The notes below the pieces were generated by a model. The model had not been told where the DNA came from and ran no database searches. It saw only the letters and a program-made list of their open reading frames with translations. From contig CAAGGA010000063.1 of NCBI GenBank assembly GCA_900769275.1, positions 1 through 12,776 of the forward strand: a DNA stretch of 12,776 bases, in the 5' to 3' direction. Below, piece by piece: positions 1-6,906 of this stretch; position 1 is the first letter of the stretch; each line of letters starts with the position of its first letter. The position numbers and the translations under genes are program-made. Origin of the DNA: an uncultured Prevotella sp. Lineage in GTDB: Bacteria; Bacteroidota; Bacteroidia; Bacteroidales; Bacteroidaceae.

Positions 1-155
1 GGGAACTTTGTCTTGTCCTGAACGAAATATGGCGGATTTTCATTATTATCGTCGCTATGAGGGGCTACGTCCGCTACTCTCTGTCTGTGACTAAAAATTA
101 ATTCAGCAGACCCTAACTATACTACTTGAATATCATTACCGTACTAAACTGAAAA
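1..155. other. Upstream region of the pectate lyase gene, no gene called
   Basis: No complete gene is visible. Two plus-strand frames are open from the window edge to stops near 94 and 101. Neither translation is recognisable and they overlap, so neither is called. No good TAnnTTTG promoter element is seen. The nearest resemblance is TACTACTTG around 119-127, which has one base too many in the spacer. The bases just before the ATG are A-rich (CTGAAAA), typical of Bacteroidetes starts without a Shine-Dalgarno site. Confidence 0.4.
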
Positions 156-2375
156 ATGAAAAGACTAACCTTATTGTTTGCTGCGCTGATTCTCACTTTC
201 TCTGGTGTGACGGGACAGACGGCAAAGGTTCCTGCGTTTCCCGGTGCTGAGGGACATGCCCGCTACGTGACCGGCGGACGCGGCGGAAACATCATCCACG
301 TGACTAATCTTAATGACAGCGGCAAGGGTTCGCTGCGCGAGGCCGTGAAGGGTTCATCGAAGAAGACGGTCGTCTTTGACGTTGCCGGAGTCATTGCCCT
401 CAACTCTGACCTGAATATCGGTGACAACACTACCATCCTCGGACAGACGGCTCCCGCTCCCGGCATCACCGTGAGATACTACACGGTGCAGCCCGGCAAC
501 AACAACGTCATTCGCTTCATGCGCTTCAGACGCGGACAGGAGAGGAATGTCAACGACGGTGCCGATGCTATCTGGCAGAAGAACAAGACGGGCATCATGC
601 TCGACCACTGCTCTTTCTCGTGGAGCATCGACGAGGTGGCTTCGTTCTATGACAACAACAACTTCACGATGCAGTGGTGCACCATCGCCGAGAGTCTCTG
701 CAATGCCGGGCACGACAAGGGTGCGCACGGCTACGGAGGTATCTGGGGCGGCAAGCTTGCCAGTTTCCACCATAACATGATTGCCCACGTGAACAACCGC
801 GGCCCGCGCTTCAACGGCGCAAGGTACGAGTGGAAGAATTATACGCTCAACTATGACTATGCCACGTACGGATGGAAGAACTTCGTGGAGGCGGAGAACG
901 TGGATTTCCGCAACTGCCTGATGTATAACGCCCAAAGCACGTGCTACGGCGGTCCGGGCGGCGGACAGATCAACATGGTGAACAACTATTACAAGTGCGG
1001 TCCGCGCGACGATGGCACGAGTGAGAGGATAACACTGGTCACCATAGCCGCCTCCGGCAACTCTTCCGGTCATCCCAATATCTTCGGCATGACGAGCCGT
1101 TACTACGTCAAGGGCAACACGACGGAGACGCTTGACGGCAACCGCACGGAGAACAAGGACTGGGCGGGCGTGACCTACGACAGCGGCACTCTCGTCAAGG
1201 ACGGCGACCACTACAGCCAAGACCCCAACAACCTCTATCCCTCCACGGTGCCGAGCGTGGAGAGCGACGGCACACGGTGGGTGAGGATACGCATGGACGA
1301 GCCTTGTCCTACGGGAAGCATCACGACGCATACCGCCGACATGGCATACGAGAAAGTGCTGGAGTATGTCGGTGCCTCGCTTCACCGTGACGAGGTGGAC
1401 GAGAGATACGTGAGGGAATGCCGTGAGGGAACGGCTACGTACAAGGGTTCCGTGACGGGCAGATGGGGACTGATAGATGTAGTGTCCGACGTAAACGGAT
1501 ATACAGAGGAGACCTTTGCCACGGCTTCCCGACCGTCCGGCTTCGACACCGACGGTGACGGTATGCCCGACGAATGGGAGAAGCAGTGGGGTCTCGACCC
1601 TGAGGATGCCTCGGATGCCAAGACCTACACCATCGACGCTGACCGTAAGTGCTACACCAACCTTGAGATGTACGCCAACAGCCTCGTGGAGGACATCATG
1701 AGGGGCGGCACGTCCGACGGCAACTCCAACTATGAGGAATACTGGCCTGAGCTGAAGTCTATTGCCAAGGACGACCCCGGAACGGGCGAGGGCGGCGACC
1801 CCGCGGTGCCTGGCGAGGAGATAATCTTCTGTCTTGATGCCACCACCTGCAAGGCGGGCGGCAATGACCTCTGCCCTTGGATATTCCAAAACGGTGACTA
1901 TACGCTCAGCATGACCGACAACGCAAGCAAGAAATACCAGACAGGTAAGGAGAACGGCATAAAGTACTCCGCTGGCGTGCAATACACGATAACCCTGCCA
2001 AAGGATGTCACCGTCACGGCGATTACCTTCAAGGGTTATGACAACTACTCGGATGCCGACTCCTATCTATCCGAGGTCTGCGGCAAGACGTTCGGCGAGA
2101 GCGACTATGTGTTCCCCCGCAAGGATAATTCCGGCGCATACCAGACGGTGAGCCACACCGTTCCTGTCACAGCTTCCGGAGCGGTGACGTTCACCCCTGC
2201 CGGCAAGCAGGTGGTCTTCGCCATTACCCTTACCGGCACCGTGGCTTCCGGCGTGAGCGGCATCAGCGTGGAGGAGGGTGCTTCTCCCGCTGTCTATAAC
2301 ATGGTGGGTCAGCGTGTCACTGAGGGCTACCGCGGAATAAAGGTCGTGCGGGGCTCAAAGCGGATCTCGAGGTAG
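156..2375 (+). CDS. Secreted pectate lyase, polysaccharide lyase family 1 type
   Basis: Predicted calcium-dependent lyase that cleaves polygalacturonate by beta-elimination. Residues 1-20 form a signal peptide, so it is exported. A right-handed beta-helix domain spans about 25-450. It carries a PL1-like WiDH equivalent (IMLDHCS, 147-153, with D150 a likely calcium ligand) and NNRGPR (213-218), where R215 or R218 would be the catalytic arginine; these assignments are by motif resemblance. Next comes a thrombospondin-type-3-like acidic loop, DTDGDGMPDEW (464-474). A Gly/Pro-rich linker near 540-553 leads to a beta-rich domain of about 150 residues that I do not recognise, possibly carbohydrate-binding. 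The end, YNMVGQRV...GIKVVRGSK, resembles the short C-terminal motif of many Prevotella secreted proteins and weakly resembles a type IX secretion signal. The start fits the signal peptide. It is monocistronic, with a terminator at 2513-2545. Polymer specificity (pectate or pectin) cannot be told from sequence. Confidence 0.9.
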   Translation: MKRLTLLFAALILTFSGVTGQTAKVPAFPGAEGHARYVTGGRGGNIIHVTNLNDSGKGSLREAVKGSSKKTVVFDVAGVIALNSDLNIGDNTTILGQTAPAPGITVRYYTVQPGNNNVIRFMRFRRGQERNVNDGADAIWQKNKTGIMLDHCSFSWSIDEVASFYDNNNFTMQWCTIAESLCNAGHDKGAHGYGGIWGGKLASFHHNMIAHVNNRGPRFNGARYEWKNYTLNYDYATYGWKNFVEAENVDFRNCLMYNAQSTCYGGPGGGQINMVNNYYKCGPRDDGTSERITLVTIAASGNSSGHPNIFGMTSRYYVKGNTTETLDGNRTENKDWAGVTYDSGTLVKDGDHYSQDPNNLYPSTVPSVESDGTRWVRIRMDEPCPTGSITTHTADMAYEKVLEYVGASLHRDEVDERYVRECREGTATYKGSVTGRWGLIDVVSDVNGYTEETFATASRPSGFDTDGDGMPDEWEKQWGLDPEDASDAKTYTIDADRKCYTNLEMYANSLVEDIMRGGTSDGNSNYEEYWPELKSIAKDDPGTGEGGDPAVPGEEIIFCLDATTCKAGGNDLCPWIFQNGDYTLSMTDNASKKYQTGKENGIKYSAGVQYTITLPKDVTVTAITFKGYDNYSDADSYLSEVCGKTFGESDYVFPRKDNSGAYQTVSHTVPVTASGAVTFTPAGKQVVFAITLTGTVASGVSGISVEEGASPAVYNMVGQRVTEGYRGIKVVRGSKRISR

Positions 2376-2381
2376 AGGAGA

Positions 2382-2405
2382 CTCTTGGGGCTCTTGGGGC
2401 TCTTG
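2382..2405. repeat. 9-bp tandem repeat CTCTTGGGG
   Basis: CTCTTGGGG occurs at 2382-2390 and 2391-2399, followed by a partial copy CTCTTG at 2400-2405. The array starts 6 bases after the pectate lyase stop codon and runs into the near-palindrome at 2402-2434. Confidence 0.8.
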
Positions 2406-2434
2406 TGTTCTTCGACCAGGTCGAAGAATACAAG
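2402..2434. repeat. 33-bp near-perfect palindrome downstream of the pectate lyase
   Basis: The arms 2402-2417 and 2419-2434 are reverse complements around a single central A, with one imperfect pair (G2407 opposite T2429, a G-U pair in RNA). The inner ten pairs, TTCTTCGACC and GGTCGAAGAA, are perfect. No T-run follows it, so it is not a classical terminator. It could form a 3'-UTR stem that protects the lyase mRNA from exonucleases, or be a protein-binding dyad or a repeat remnant. Confidence 0.75.
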
Positions 2435-2438
2435 TCTC

Positions 2439-2502
2439 GGCAGCGGGGATGACTGTTCCAGGCGCGGGGATGACTGTTCCAGGCAGCGGGGATGACCCCT
2501 GA
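2439..2502. repeat. Three tandem copies of a 21-22 bp unit
   Basis: Units lie at 2439-2460, 2461-2481 and 2482-2502. All share the core GCGGGGATGAC, and the first two continue identically with TGTTCCA. The second unit lacks one A, and the third diverges at its end. The array is noncoding on the plus strand and lies between the pectate lyase stop and its terminator. Slippage or a small repeat family could explain it. Confidence 0.8.
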
Positions 2503-2512
2503 ACAAAACATT

Positions 2513-2545
2513 AATCGCTGCGATTCAAAGAGAATCGCAGCGATT
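2513..2545. terminator. Strong hairpin terminator, probably bidirectional
   Basis: A perfect 14-bp stem (AATCGCTGCGATTC and its complement, 2513-2526 and 2532-2545) encloses a 5-base loop (AAAGA). On the plus strand it is followed by TATTTTATT, so it should end the pectate lyase transcript. On the minus strand it is followed by AATGTTTTGTT, a weaker U-rich tail that could end a leftward transcript from the promoter at 2713-2744. Confidence 0.8.
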
Positions 2546-2549
2546 TATT

Positions 2550-2648
2550 TTATTGACTCTTCAAACAGAGTTTTTTTATGTTGTTTTCCGAAAGCAAGCA
2601 GTATATATAATAGGTAGTAGTAAGTATTTCCGGTTTCCTTTTTTTCAT
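2550..2648 (-). CDS. Candidate 32-aa small protein (speculative)
   Basis: ATG at 2648 to TAA at 2550-2552 on the minus strand gives a 32-residue peptide. It starts MKKRKPEIL, has a Tyr/Leu-rich middle (TTTYYIYCLL) and ends NIKKLCLKSQ. I recognise no family and see no clear membrane segment. It would be ignored on length alone. It is listed because a consensus leftward promoter lies about 65-95 bases upstream and a perfect 14-bp hairpin begins four bases after its stop. The transcript may instead be a noncoding RNA, with the ORF being chance in A/T-rich DNA. Confidence 0.22.
   Translation of the reverse strand: MKKRKPEILTTTYYIYCLLSENNIKKLCLKSQ
2556..2577 (+). terminator. Second short hairpin with T-run
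   Basis: ACTCT (2556-2560) pairs with AGAGT (2567-2571) around the loop TCAAAC. The right arm ends in the first T of a seven-T run, 2571-2577. The stem is short and weak, so this is a backup to the hairpin at 2513-2545 at best. The same bases on the minus strand lie inside the candidate 32-codon ORF. Confidence 0.45.
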
Positions 2649-2712
2649 GAAAACCTGTGTTATAGTAGTATTATTTGGGTTAAGCTAAGTTGGGTACATC
2701 GGAAAACATGTG

Positions 2713-2744
2713 CAAAGGTAATAAAAAGATTGATATATGTCAAA
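2713..2744 (-). promoter_or_regulatory. Consensus Bacteroidetes promoter reading leftward
   Basis: On the minus strand, TTTG (2744-2741) is followed after 20 bases by TACCTTTG (2720-2713) and then CA. This matches the Bacteroidetes sigma-ABfr consensus, TTTG about 19-21 bases before TAnnTTTG, and it is the best complete promoter in the window. Transcription would begin near 2706-2708 and run left, away from the M16 gene, towards the hairpin at 2513-2545. No known gene lies in that direction. Confidence 0.5.
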
Positions 2745-2878
2745 CTTTTTTGATACTTTTTTTGCAAAAAAAGAAAAAAATCATGTACTATCTTGATTTT
2801 AAGGATAAAAACAGACAAAAAGCGTTATTTTTTATGAATTTTCGTATCTCTTTCTTCCTGTTATTCGTCTTTAATGTA

Positions 2879-2886
2879 TAACTTTG
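2879..2886 (+). promoter_or_regulatory. -7 promoter element of the M16 gene
   Basis: TAACTTTG followed by CA matches the Bacteroidetes -7 element TAnnTTTG. It lies 30 bases before the ATG at 2917. The expected -33 TTTG is not present at normal spacing; the nearest match is TTTC at 2851-2854, 24 bases upstream. Transcription should begin near 2890-2893, giving a short A-rich leader without a Shine-Dalgarno site. Confidence 0.6.
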
Positions 2887-2916
2887 CATCCATATAAAAA
2901 AAAGCATTATTAACAG

Positions 2917-5730
2917 ATGATCAGATTAAGACATTTCCTGCTGCTCGCCATAAGCATGGTGACAGCAGCGGTTCATGCCCAGACGCCGCAGACGCTGAAG
3001 GCAGACCCGGCCTACCGTATCGGCAAGCTCGATAACGGACTGACCTATTACATCCGCCATAACGAGTGGCCGGAACACGTAGCCAACTTCTACATCGCCC
3101 AGCGCGTAGGCTCCATTCAGGAGGAGGACCATCAGCGTGGTCTCGCCCACTTCCTGGAGCACATGGCGTTCAACGGCACGGAGAACTTCAACAAGGTGGG
3201 CATCATAGACTGGTGCCGCGAGAAGGGAATACAGTTTGGCAGTGACCTCAACGCATACACCAGCATCGACCAGACCGTATATCGCGTGTGCAACGTGCCC
3301 ACGGCAAGCCAGGAGGTACTCGACTCCTGCCTGCTCATCCTCAGAGACTGGAGCGCAGGACTGCTGCTCGAAGACAAGGAGATAGACAAGGAGCGCGGCG
3401 TCATCCACGCTGAATGGGCAATGCGCAACAGCGGACAGATGCGCCTCATCACCAACATGCTGCCCTCTCTCTACCCCGACTCCCGCTGGGGACTGCGTAT
3501 GCCTATCGGCACGATGGAGGTGGTGGATAACTTCCCCTACGATGCTCTCCGCACATACTACAGGAAATGGTATCGTCCCGACAACCAGGCCATCATCGTC
3601 ATCGGCGACGTGGATGTCGATCATACCGAGAAGATGATACGCCAGATGTTCGCTCCCATCACCCTGCAGCCCGACGCACCGAAGGTGGAGAAGCTGCCCG
3701 TGGCAGACAACAACACGCCCATCTATCTCGTAGATAAGGACAAGGAACTGAAGAGCAACAGCATTTCCCTCTGCATGAAGCATGAGGCTTTCCCGGACGA
3801 GGCAAAGAACACGGAGGCGTATTTCGTGAGAAGCTACATGAACAGCCTCTTCGGAAGCATCCTCAACGCCCGCTATTCGGAACTTTCACAGAAGGCGGAG
3901 TGCAGCTATCTCGACGCGGGAGCAGGCATTGGCGAGTATTTCCTCTCCAACACCAAGGGTGCCCTCAGCCTCGATGTCACACCAAAGGAGAACAAAGACC
4001 TTGAGGCTTTCCGTGAGGCGGTCAGGGAACTGATGCGCGTAAGGCAGCACGGCTTCACGGCAGGAGAGTTCAAGCGTGCGCAAATCAACTTCATGTCGTA
4101 CGTCGAGAAGGCATACGCTAACCGTGACAAGCGCAAGAACGACCAGTTCGGAGACGAATGCCGTGACCACTTCCTCAACAATGAGCCTATCGTTGACATT
4201 GACACGGAGGTAGAGATATGGAAGAAGGTGGAGCAGATGGTGACTCTCGACAAGCTCAACGCCGTGGCAAAGTCGCTCATCAGCCTCAGTGACACGAACC
4301 TCGTAGTCTTCGAGTTCGCACAGGACAAGGAGGGTATCATCGTACCGACAGCGGAACAGCTGCGCGAGACATACGAGGCGGTACGCAACGAGAAACTCGA
4401 CCCATGGCAGGACAACACCAAGGACGAGCCTCTCCTCACACAGCTGCCCAAGAAAGGCAGCGTCAAGAAAGTGACAGAGAACAAGGTTCTCGGCTACAAA
4501 GAACTGACTCTCAGCAACGGTGCCACCGTTATCCTCAAGAAGACCGACTACAAGGCAGACGAGATAATGATGTCAGCCACGAGCAACCACGGCTCCTCTG
4601 AATACGACGAAAAGGACTTTGCCAACATCAAGATATTAGGTTCGATAAGCGGTATCAATGCTCTCGGCAACTTTACCATGACCGAACTCAACAAAGCCCT
4701 TGCCGGAAAGCAATGCGGCGTAGGCTTTGGCATAGGCACCACAAAGAGTTCCATGAGCGGAAGCACTACGCCAAAGGACGTGGAAACATTCTTCCAGCTA
4801 CTATATCTACGCTTCACTGACGTGAGAAAGGATATGCAGGCCTACGACAAGCTCATCACCTCGCTCAGGCAGACATTGCCCAACCGCGGACTAAGTCCCG
4901 AGATTGCTTTCTCTGACTCCCTCAAGGCTGTCATGAACTGCCACAACCCTCGCTACAAGGCTATGGAAGTAGCAGACATTGAGAACATCTCATACGACCG
5001 CTGCATTGAGATAATACGTGAGAATACAGCCAACGCCGCTGACTATACCTTCACCTTTGTAGGCAACTACGACGAGGCTACCCTGCTGCCGCTCATCGAG
5101 CAATACATCGCCTCACTGCCTGCCAAGAAGGCTGCAAAGAAATCAGAAAAGGATATCCGCACCCTCTTCACCGGCAACAAGACCAACCATTTCACACGCA
5201 AGATGGAGTCACCACGTCCGCAGGTTGCCAACATATATTACTGCGATATAGAGAATAACCTTGAGAATTCCGTACTCATGAACGTAGCCGGCGAAGTGCT
5301 CTCCATGGAGATGCTCAACCAGGTGCGTGAGGAAGCCTCTGCCGCTTACAGCTGCGGAGCAGGAATGTCACTCAGCTACATGGCAAACAAGGGTTATGCC
5401 ATCCTTTCTTCCAATGCTCCAATCTCCGAGGTGTCCAAGCTTGACATGGCAGCCGAACTGATGAAGAAGATTGTCATCGAGGGTGGTAAAGCCGTCGATG
5501 CAGACAAGGTGAAGAAGGTGAAAGACAATATGCTCAAGGAAGCCGACATCATGTTCAAGAGCAACGGCTTCTGGATGGTAGCCATCAGCCAGTGGAAGGA
5601 GTACGGCATCGATGTTTACTCTGACTACAAGAAGACCATCGAGGGTGTCACAGCCGAGAAAGTAGCGGCTCTCATCCGGCGTGTCCTCGCCTCTGGCAAT
5701 CATGCAGAGATAATCATGCGCCCGGAATAA
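2917..5730 (+). CDS. M16 family zinc metallopeptidase (insulinase/pitrilysin type), periplasmic
   Basis: Predicted zinc endopeptidase that degrades peptides and small proteins inside a clamshell chamber. Residues 1-21 (ending AVHA) form a signal peptide, which places it in the periplasm, as for PqqL-like members. The inverted zinc motif HFLEH is at 78-82: H78 and H82 bind zinc and E81 is the general base. The third ligand is E159 in DKERG, exactly 77 residues after H82, as in pitrilysin. The catalytic M16 repeat covers about 35-240, followed by an M16_C repeat to about 430. A second, inactive half (about 490-930) lacks HxxEH and has REEASAAYSCGAG near 806-818, like the conserved Arg/Tyr region of the family. 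The length of 937 residues fits full two-half M16 enzymes. It has its own promoter element and a terminator at 5835-5871, so it is probably monocistronic. The physiological substrate is unknown. Confidence 0.93.
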   Translation: MIRLRHFLLLAISMVTAAVHAQTPQTLKADPAYRIGKLDNGLTYYIRHNEWPEHVANFYIAQRVGSIQEEDHQRGLAHFLEHMAFNGTENFNKVGIIDWCREKGIQFGSDLNAYTSIDQTVYRVCNVPTASQEVLDSCLLILRDWSAGLLLEDKEIDKERGVIHAEWAMRNSGQMRLITNMLPSLYPDSRWGLRMPIGTMEVVDNFPYDALRTYYRKWYRPDNQAIIVIGDVDVDHTEKMIRQMFAPITLQPDAPKVEKLPVADNNTPIYLVDKDKELKSNSISLCMKHEAFPDEAKNTEAYFVRSYMNSLFGSILNARYSELSQKAECSYLDAGAGIGEYFLSNTKGALSLDVTPKENKDLEAFREAVRELMRVRQHGFTAGEFKRAQINFMSYVEKAYANRDKRKNDQFGDECRDHFLNNEPIVDIDTEVEIWKKVEQMVTLDKLNAVAKSLISLSDTNLVVFEFAQDKEGIIVPTAEQLRETYEAVRNEKLDPWQDNTKDEPLLTQLPKKGSVKKVTENKVLGYKELTLSNGATVILKKTDYKADEIMMSATSNHGSSEYDEKDFANIKILGSISGINALGNFTMTELNKALAGKQCGVGFGIGTTKSSMSGSTTPKDVETFFQLLYLRFTDVRKDMQAYDKLITSLRQTLPNRGLSPEIAFSDSLKAVMNCHNPRYKAMEVADIENISYDRCIEIIRENTANAADYTFTFVGNYDEATLLPLIEQYIASLPAKKAAKKSEKDIRTLFTGNKTNHFTRKMESPRPQVANIYYCDIENNLENSVLMNVAGEVLSMEMLNQVREEASAAYSCGAGMSLSYMANKGYAILSSNAPISEVSKLDMAAELMKKIVIEGGKAVDADKVKKVKDNMLKEADIMFKSNGFWMVAISQWKEYGIDVYSDYKKTIEGVTAEKVAALIRRVLASGNHAEIIMRPE

Positions 5731-5834
5731 CTCCGCTCCCGCCCTTTATCTCATGACGATACCTGACTATTGCCCTGTCACGCTTTCCCGTTTGCTTATA
5801 TCTATGCGTAATAGGCTGTAAGTCAATAAATTGC

Positions 5835-5871
5835 AAAAGCGTTGATATTACGATGTAATATCAACGCTTTT
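5835..5871. terminator. Bidirectional hairpin terminator between convergent genes
   Basis: A perfect 17-bp stem (AAAAGCGTTGATATTAC, 5835-5851, with its complement 5855-5871) encloses a GAT loop. The stem ends in a run of T on both strands, and the minus side continues TTTTGCAATTTATT. It lies about 105 bases after the M16 stop and about 70 bases beyond the Rpn stop, so it can end both transcripts. Confidence 0.85.
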
Positions 5872-5875
5872 ACGT

Positions 5876-5919
5876 TGTAATAGCTATGCTTTCGCACTGT
5901 AATAGCTATGCTTTCGCAC
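5876..5919. repeat. Perfect 22-bp tandem duplication
   Basis: The 22 bases at 5876-5897 (beginning TGTAATAGCTATGC and ending TTTCGCAC) are repeated without change at 5898-5919. The repeat lies between the shared terminator and the 3' end of the Rpn gene. The absence of mismatches suggests a recent duplication. Confidence 0.9.
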
Positions 5920-5941
5920 TGCCTTTCTTCCAATCACGTTG

Positions 5942-6871
5942 TCAGCCCATGCAGGTCAGACCTTCGATTTCTTCTTTTGCCAGTCCAGTAGCCTGTCGTA
6001 TGACATCTGTGCTGAGGTTTAGTCTTTTCATTTCCCTTGCAATGGAAATGGCTTTCTGGTGTTCACCTTCGGCACGCCCCTGTTGCAGTCCTTGTTGCAG
6101 TCCCTGTGCGTGACCCTTGGACAGACCCTCGACAAGTCCCTCCGTCCAGTACGTGTCGAGGACACTATCCTGCGTGCGTATCGTGTCGAGGTAGTCATCG
6201 TATGCCCTGCGTTCCTCCTCGTTCATCTGCATTATGCGCAGTTGCTCCTTGGCTTCACGCAAGCCTGGTGTCTGAGTGTCGTCCTTGATATGGTTGTTCT
6301 TCAAGAAATCGAGCCATTCCTCTATTGGTGTACGCGCCACATCGTTAAACTCATTCACCCTTATGAGGTAATATTCCGGGAAAACCTCGGAGGGCTTTAT
6401 AGTCCGTATGAAATTGTCGTCACGCTTGCGGACTAACAGTTCATCGCCTGTATGTACTCCTACGAATGTCGTGGTACCATGATATAGGTAATCGCTTCCC
6501 TTTCCAAGGTCGAAATAGAGTATGTTGATGGAATATATCTTCTTCACATCCTTATACTGGGAACCAAGGGATATATGCTCCGTTATAGCCTTGGACACTC
6601 CATAGAGTACACGCTGAAGGTAATACCATTCACGAGTGAGTTGTATCTCTATGAGGATTATCTCGTCCTTGCTGTCCTTTGCCTTGATATCTACACGATT
6701 GAACTTGTCGCTTGACGTTTCCTGATTGCTTTCGCTTTCCAGTAACTCGACAATCGTTATCTTCTCACCAAGCAAAACGGTGACAAGACCTTCAAGCACC
6801 GCATAGTTTGCCTTGTCTCTCAGCAGTCGCTTGGCTGCCCAGTCGAATCGTATGATGTTGTTTGCGTCCAT
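5942..6871 (-). CDS. Rpn family PD-(D/E)XK nuclease (PDDEXK_2, recombination-promoting nuclease / putative transposase)
   Basis: Predicted DNA endonuclease of the PD-(D/E)XK fold. Rpn proteins from E. coli promote RecA-independent recombination, and some act in phage defence; this branch is the one usually annotated PDDEXK_2 in Bacteroidetes. The start IRFDWAAKRLLRDKANYAVLEGL (7-29) is typical and supports the chosen ATG. The likely catalytic core is E27, D61 (NRVDIKAK) and E75-x-Q77 (LIEIQ), with Q replacing the usual K, as is common in this family. Residues 110-170 continue the nuclease domain (YLYHGTTTFVG at 128-138). The C-terminal part (about 205-309) is charged and helical. It contains seven glycines at exact four-residue spacing (G245 to G269, including GLQQGLQQG). 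The gene converges on the M16 peptidase and lies beyond the susCD terminator in a repeat-rich stretch. It looks more A/T-rich than its neighbours, suggesting transfer. Confidence 0.88.
   Translation of the reverse strand: MDANNIIRFDWAAKRLLRDKANYAVLEGLVTVLLGEKITIVELLESESNQETSSDKFNRVDIKAKDSKDEIILIEIQLTREWYYLQRVLYGVSKAITEHISLGSQYKDVKKIYSINILYFDLGKGSDYLYHGTTTFVGVHTGDELLVRKRDDNFIRTIKPSEVFPEYYLIRVNEFNDVARTPIEEWLDFLKNNHIKDDTQTPGLREAKEQLRIMQMNEEERRAYDDYLDTIRTQDSVLDTYWTEGLVEGLSKGHAQGLQQGLQQGRAEGEHQKAISIAREMKRLNLSTDVIRQATGLAKEEIEGLTCMG
6065..6139 (-). repeat. Degenerate 12-bp coding repeat in the Rpn C-terminus
   Basis: The codons for residues 245-269 repeat with a 12-base period, giving Gly every fourth residue. 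Two adjacent units (6080-6091 and 6092-6103) differ at one base and encode GLQQ twice. Such Gly-xxx runs are common in this family and are prone to copy-number change in frame. Confidence 0.75.
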
Positions 6872-6881
6872 ATATCTTGAG

Positions 6882-6906
6882 GGTTTAAGGTTTTAAGGTT
6901 TTGAGG
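6882..6906. repeat. 8-bp repeat GGTTTTAA, three degenerate copies
   Basis: GGTTTAA(G) / GGTTTTAA / GGTTTTGA occur in a row directly upstream of the Rpn start. The period is again 8 bases, as in the CCGYATAA array at 6964-7011. Confidence 0.6.

Larger units (their letters stand above)
2578..2916. other. A/T-rich intergenic region upstream of the M16 gene
   Basis: The stretch between the pectate lyase terminators and the M16 start is very A/T-rich. It contains the leftward promoter at 2713-2744, the perfect 18-base palindrome CTTTTTTTGCAAAAAAAG at 2756-2773 flanked by more A and T runs, and the M16 promoter element at 2879-2886. Plus-strand ORFs here (2553-2753 from TTG, 2690-2881) have compositions expected of A/T-rich noncoding DNA and are not called. 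Confidence 0.6.

Noticed and set aside
2..101. Two overlapping plus-strand frames open from the left edge
   Set aside because: Both are short, neither is recognisable, and they cannot both be real; the tail of an upstream gene cannot be shown.
354..1982. Minus-strand ORF of 542 codons opposite the pectate lyase
   Set aside because: Val/Arg/His-rich composition with no recognisable domain. It is explained by G/C bias at the third codon positions of the lyase gene on the other strand.
2926..3783. Minus-strand ORF of 285 codons opposite the M16 peptidase
   Set aside because: It mirrors the strongly supported M16 coding frame and has no domain or start context of its own.
5942..6871. Complete insertion sequence around the Rpn gene
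   Set aside because: Although the family is often labelled putative transposase, no matching terminal inverted repeats or target-site duplication bracket this gene; the repeats on its two sides differ.
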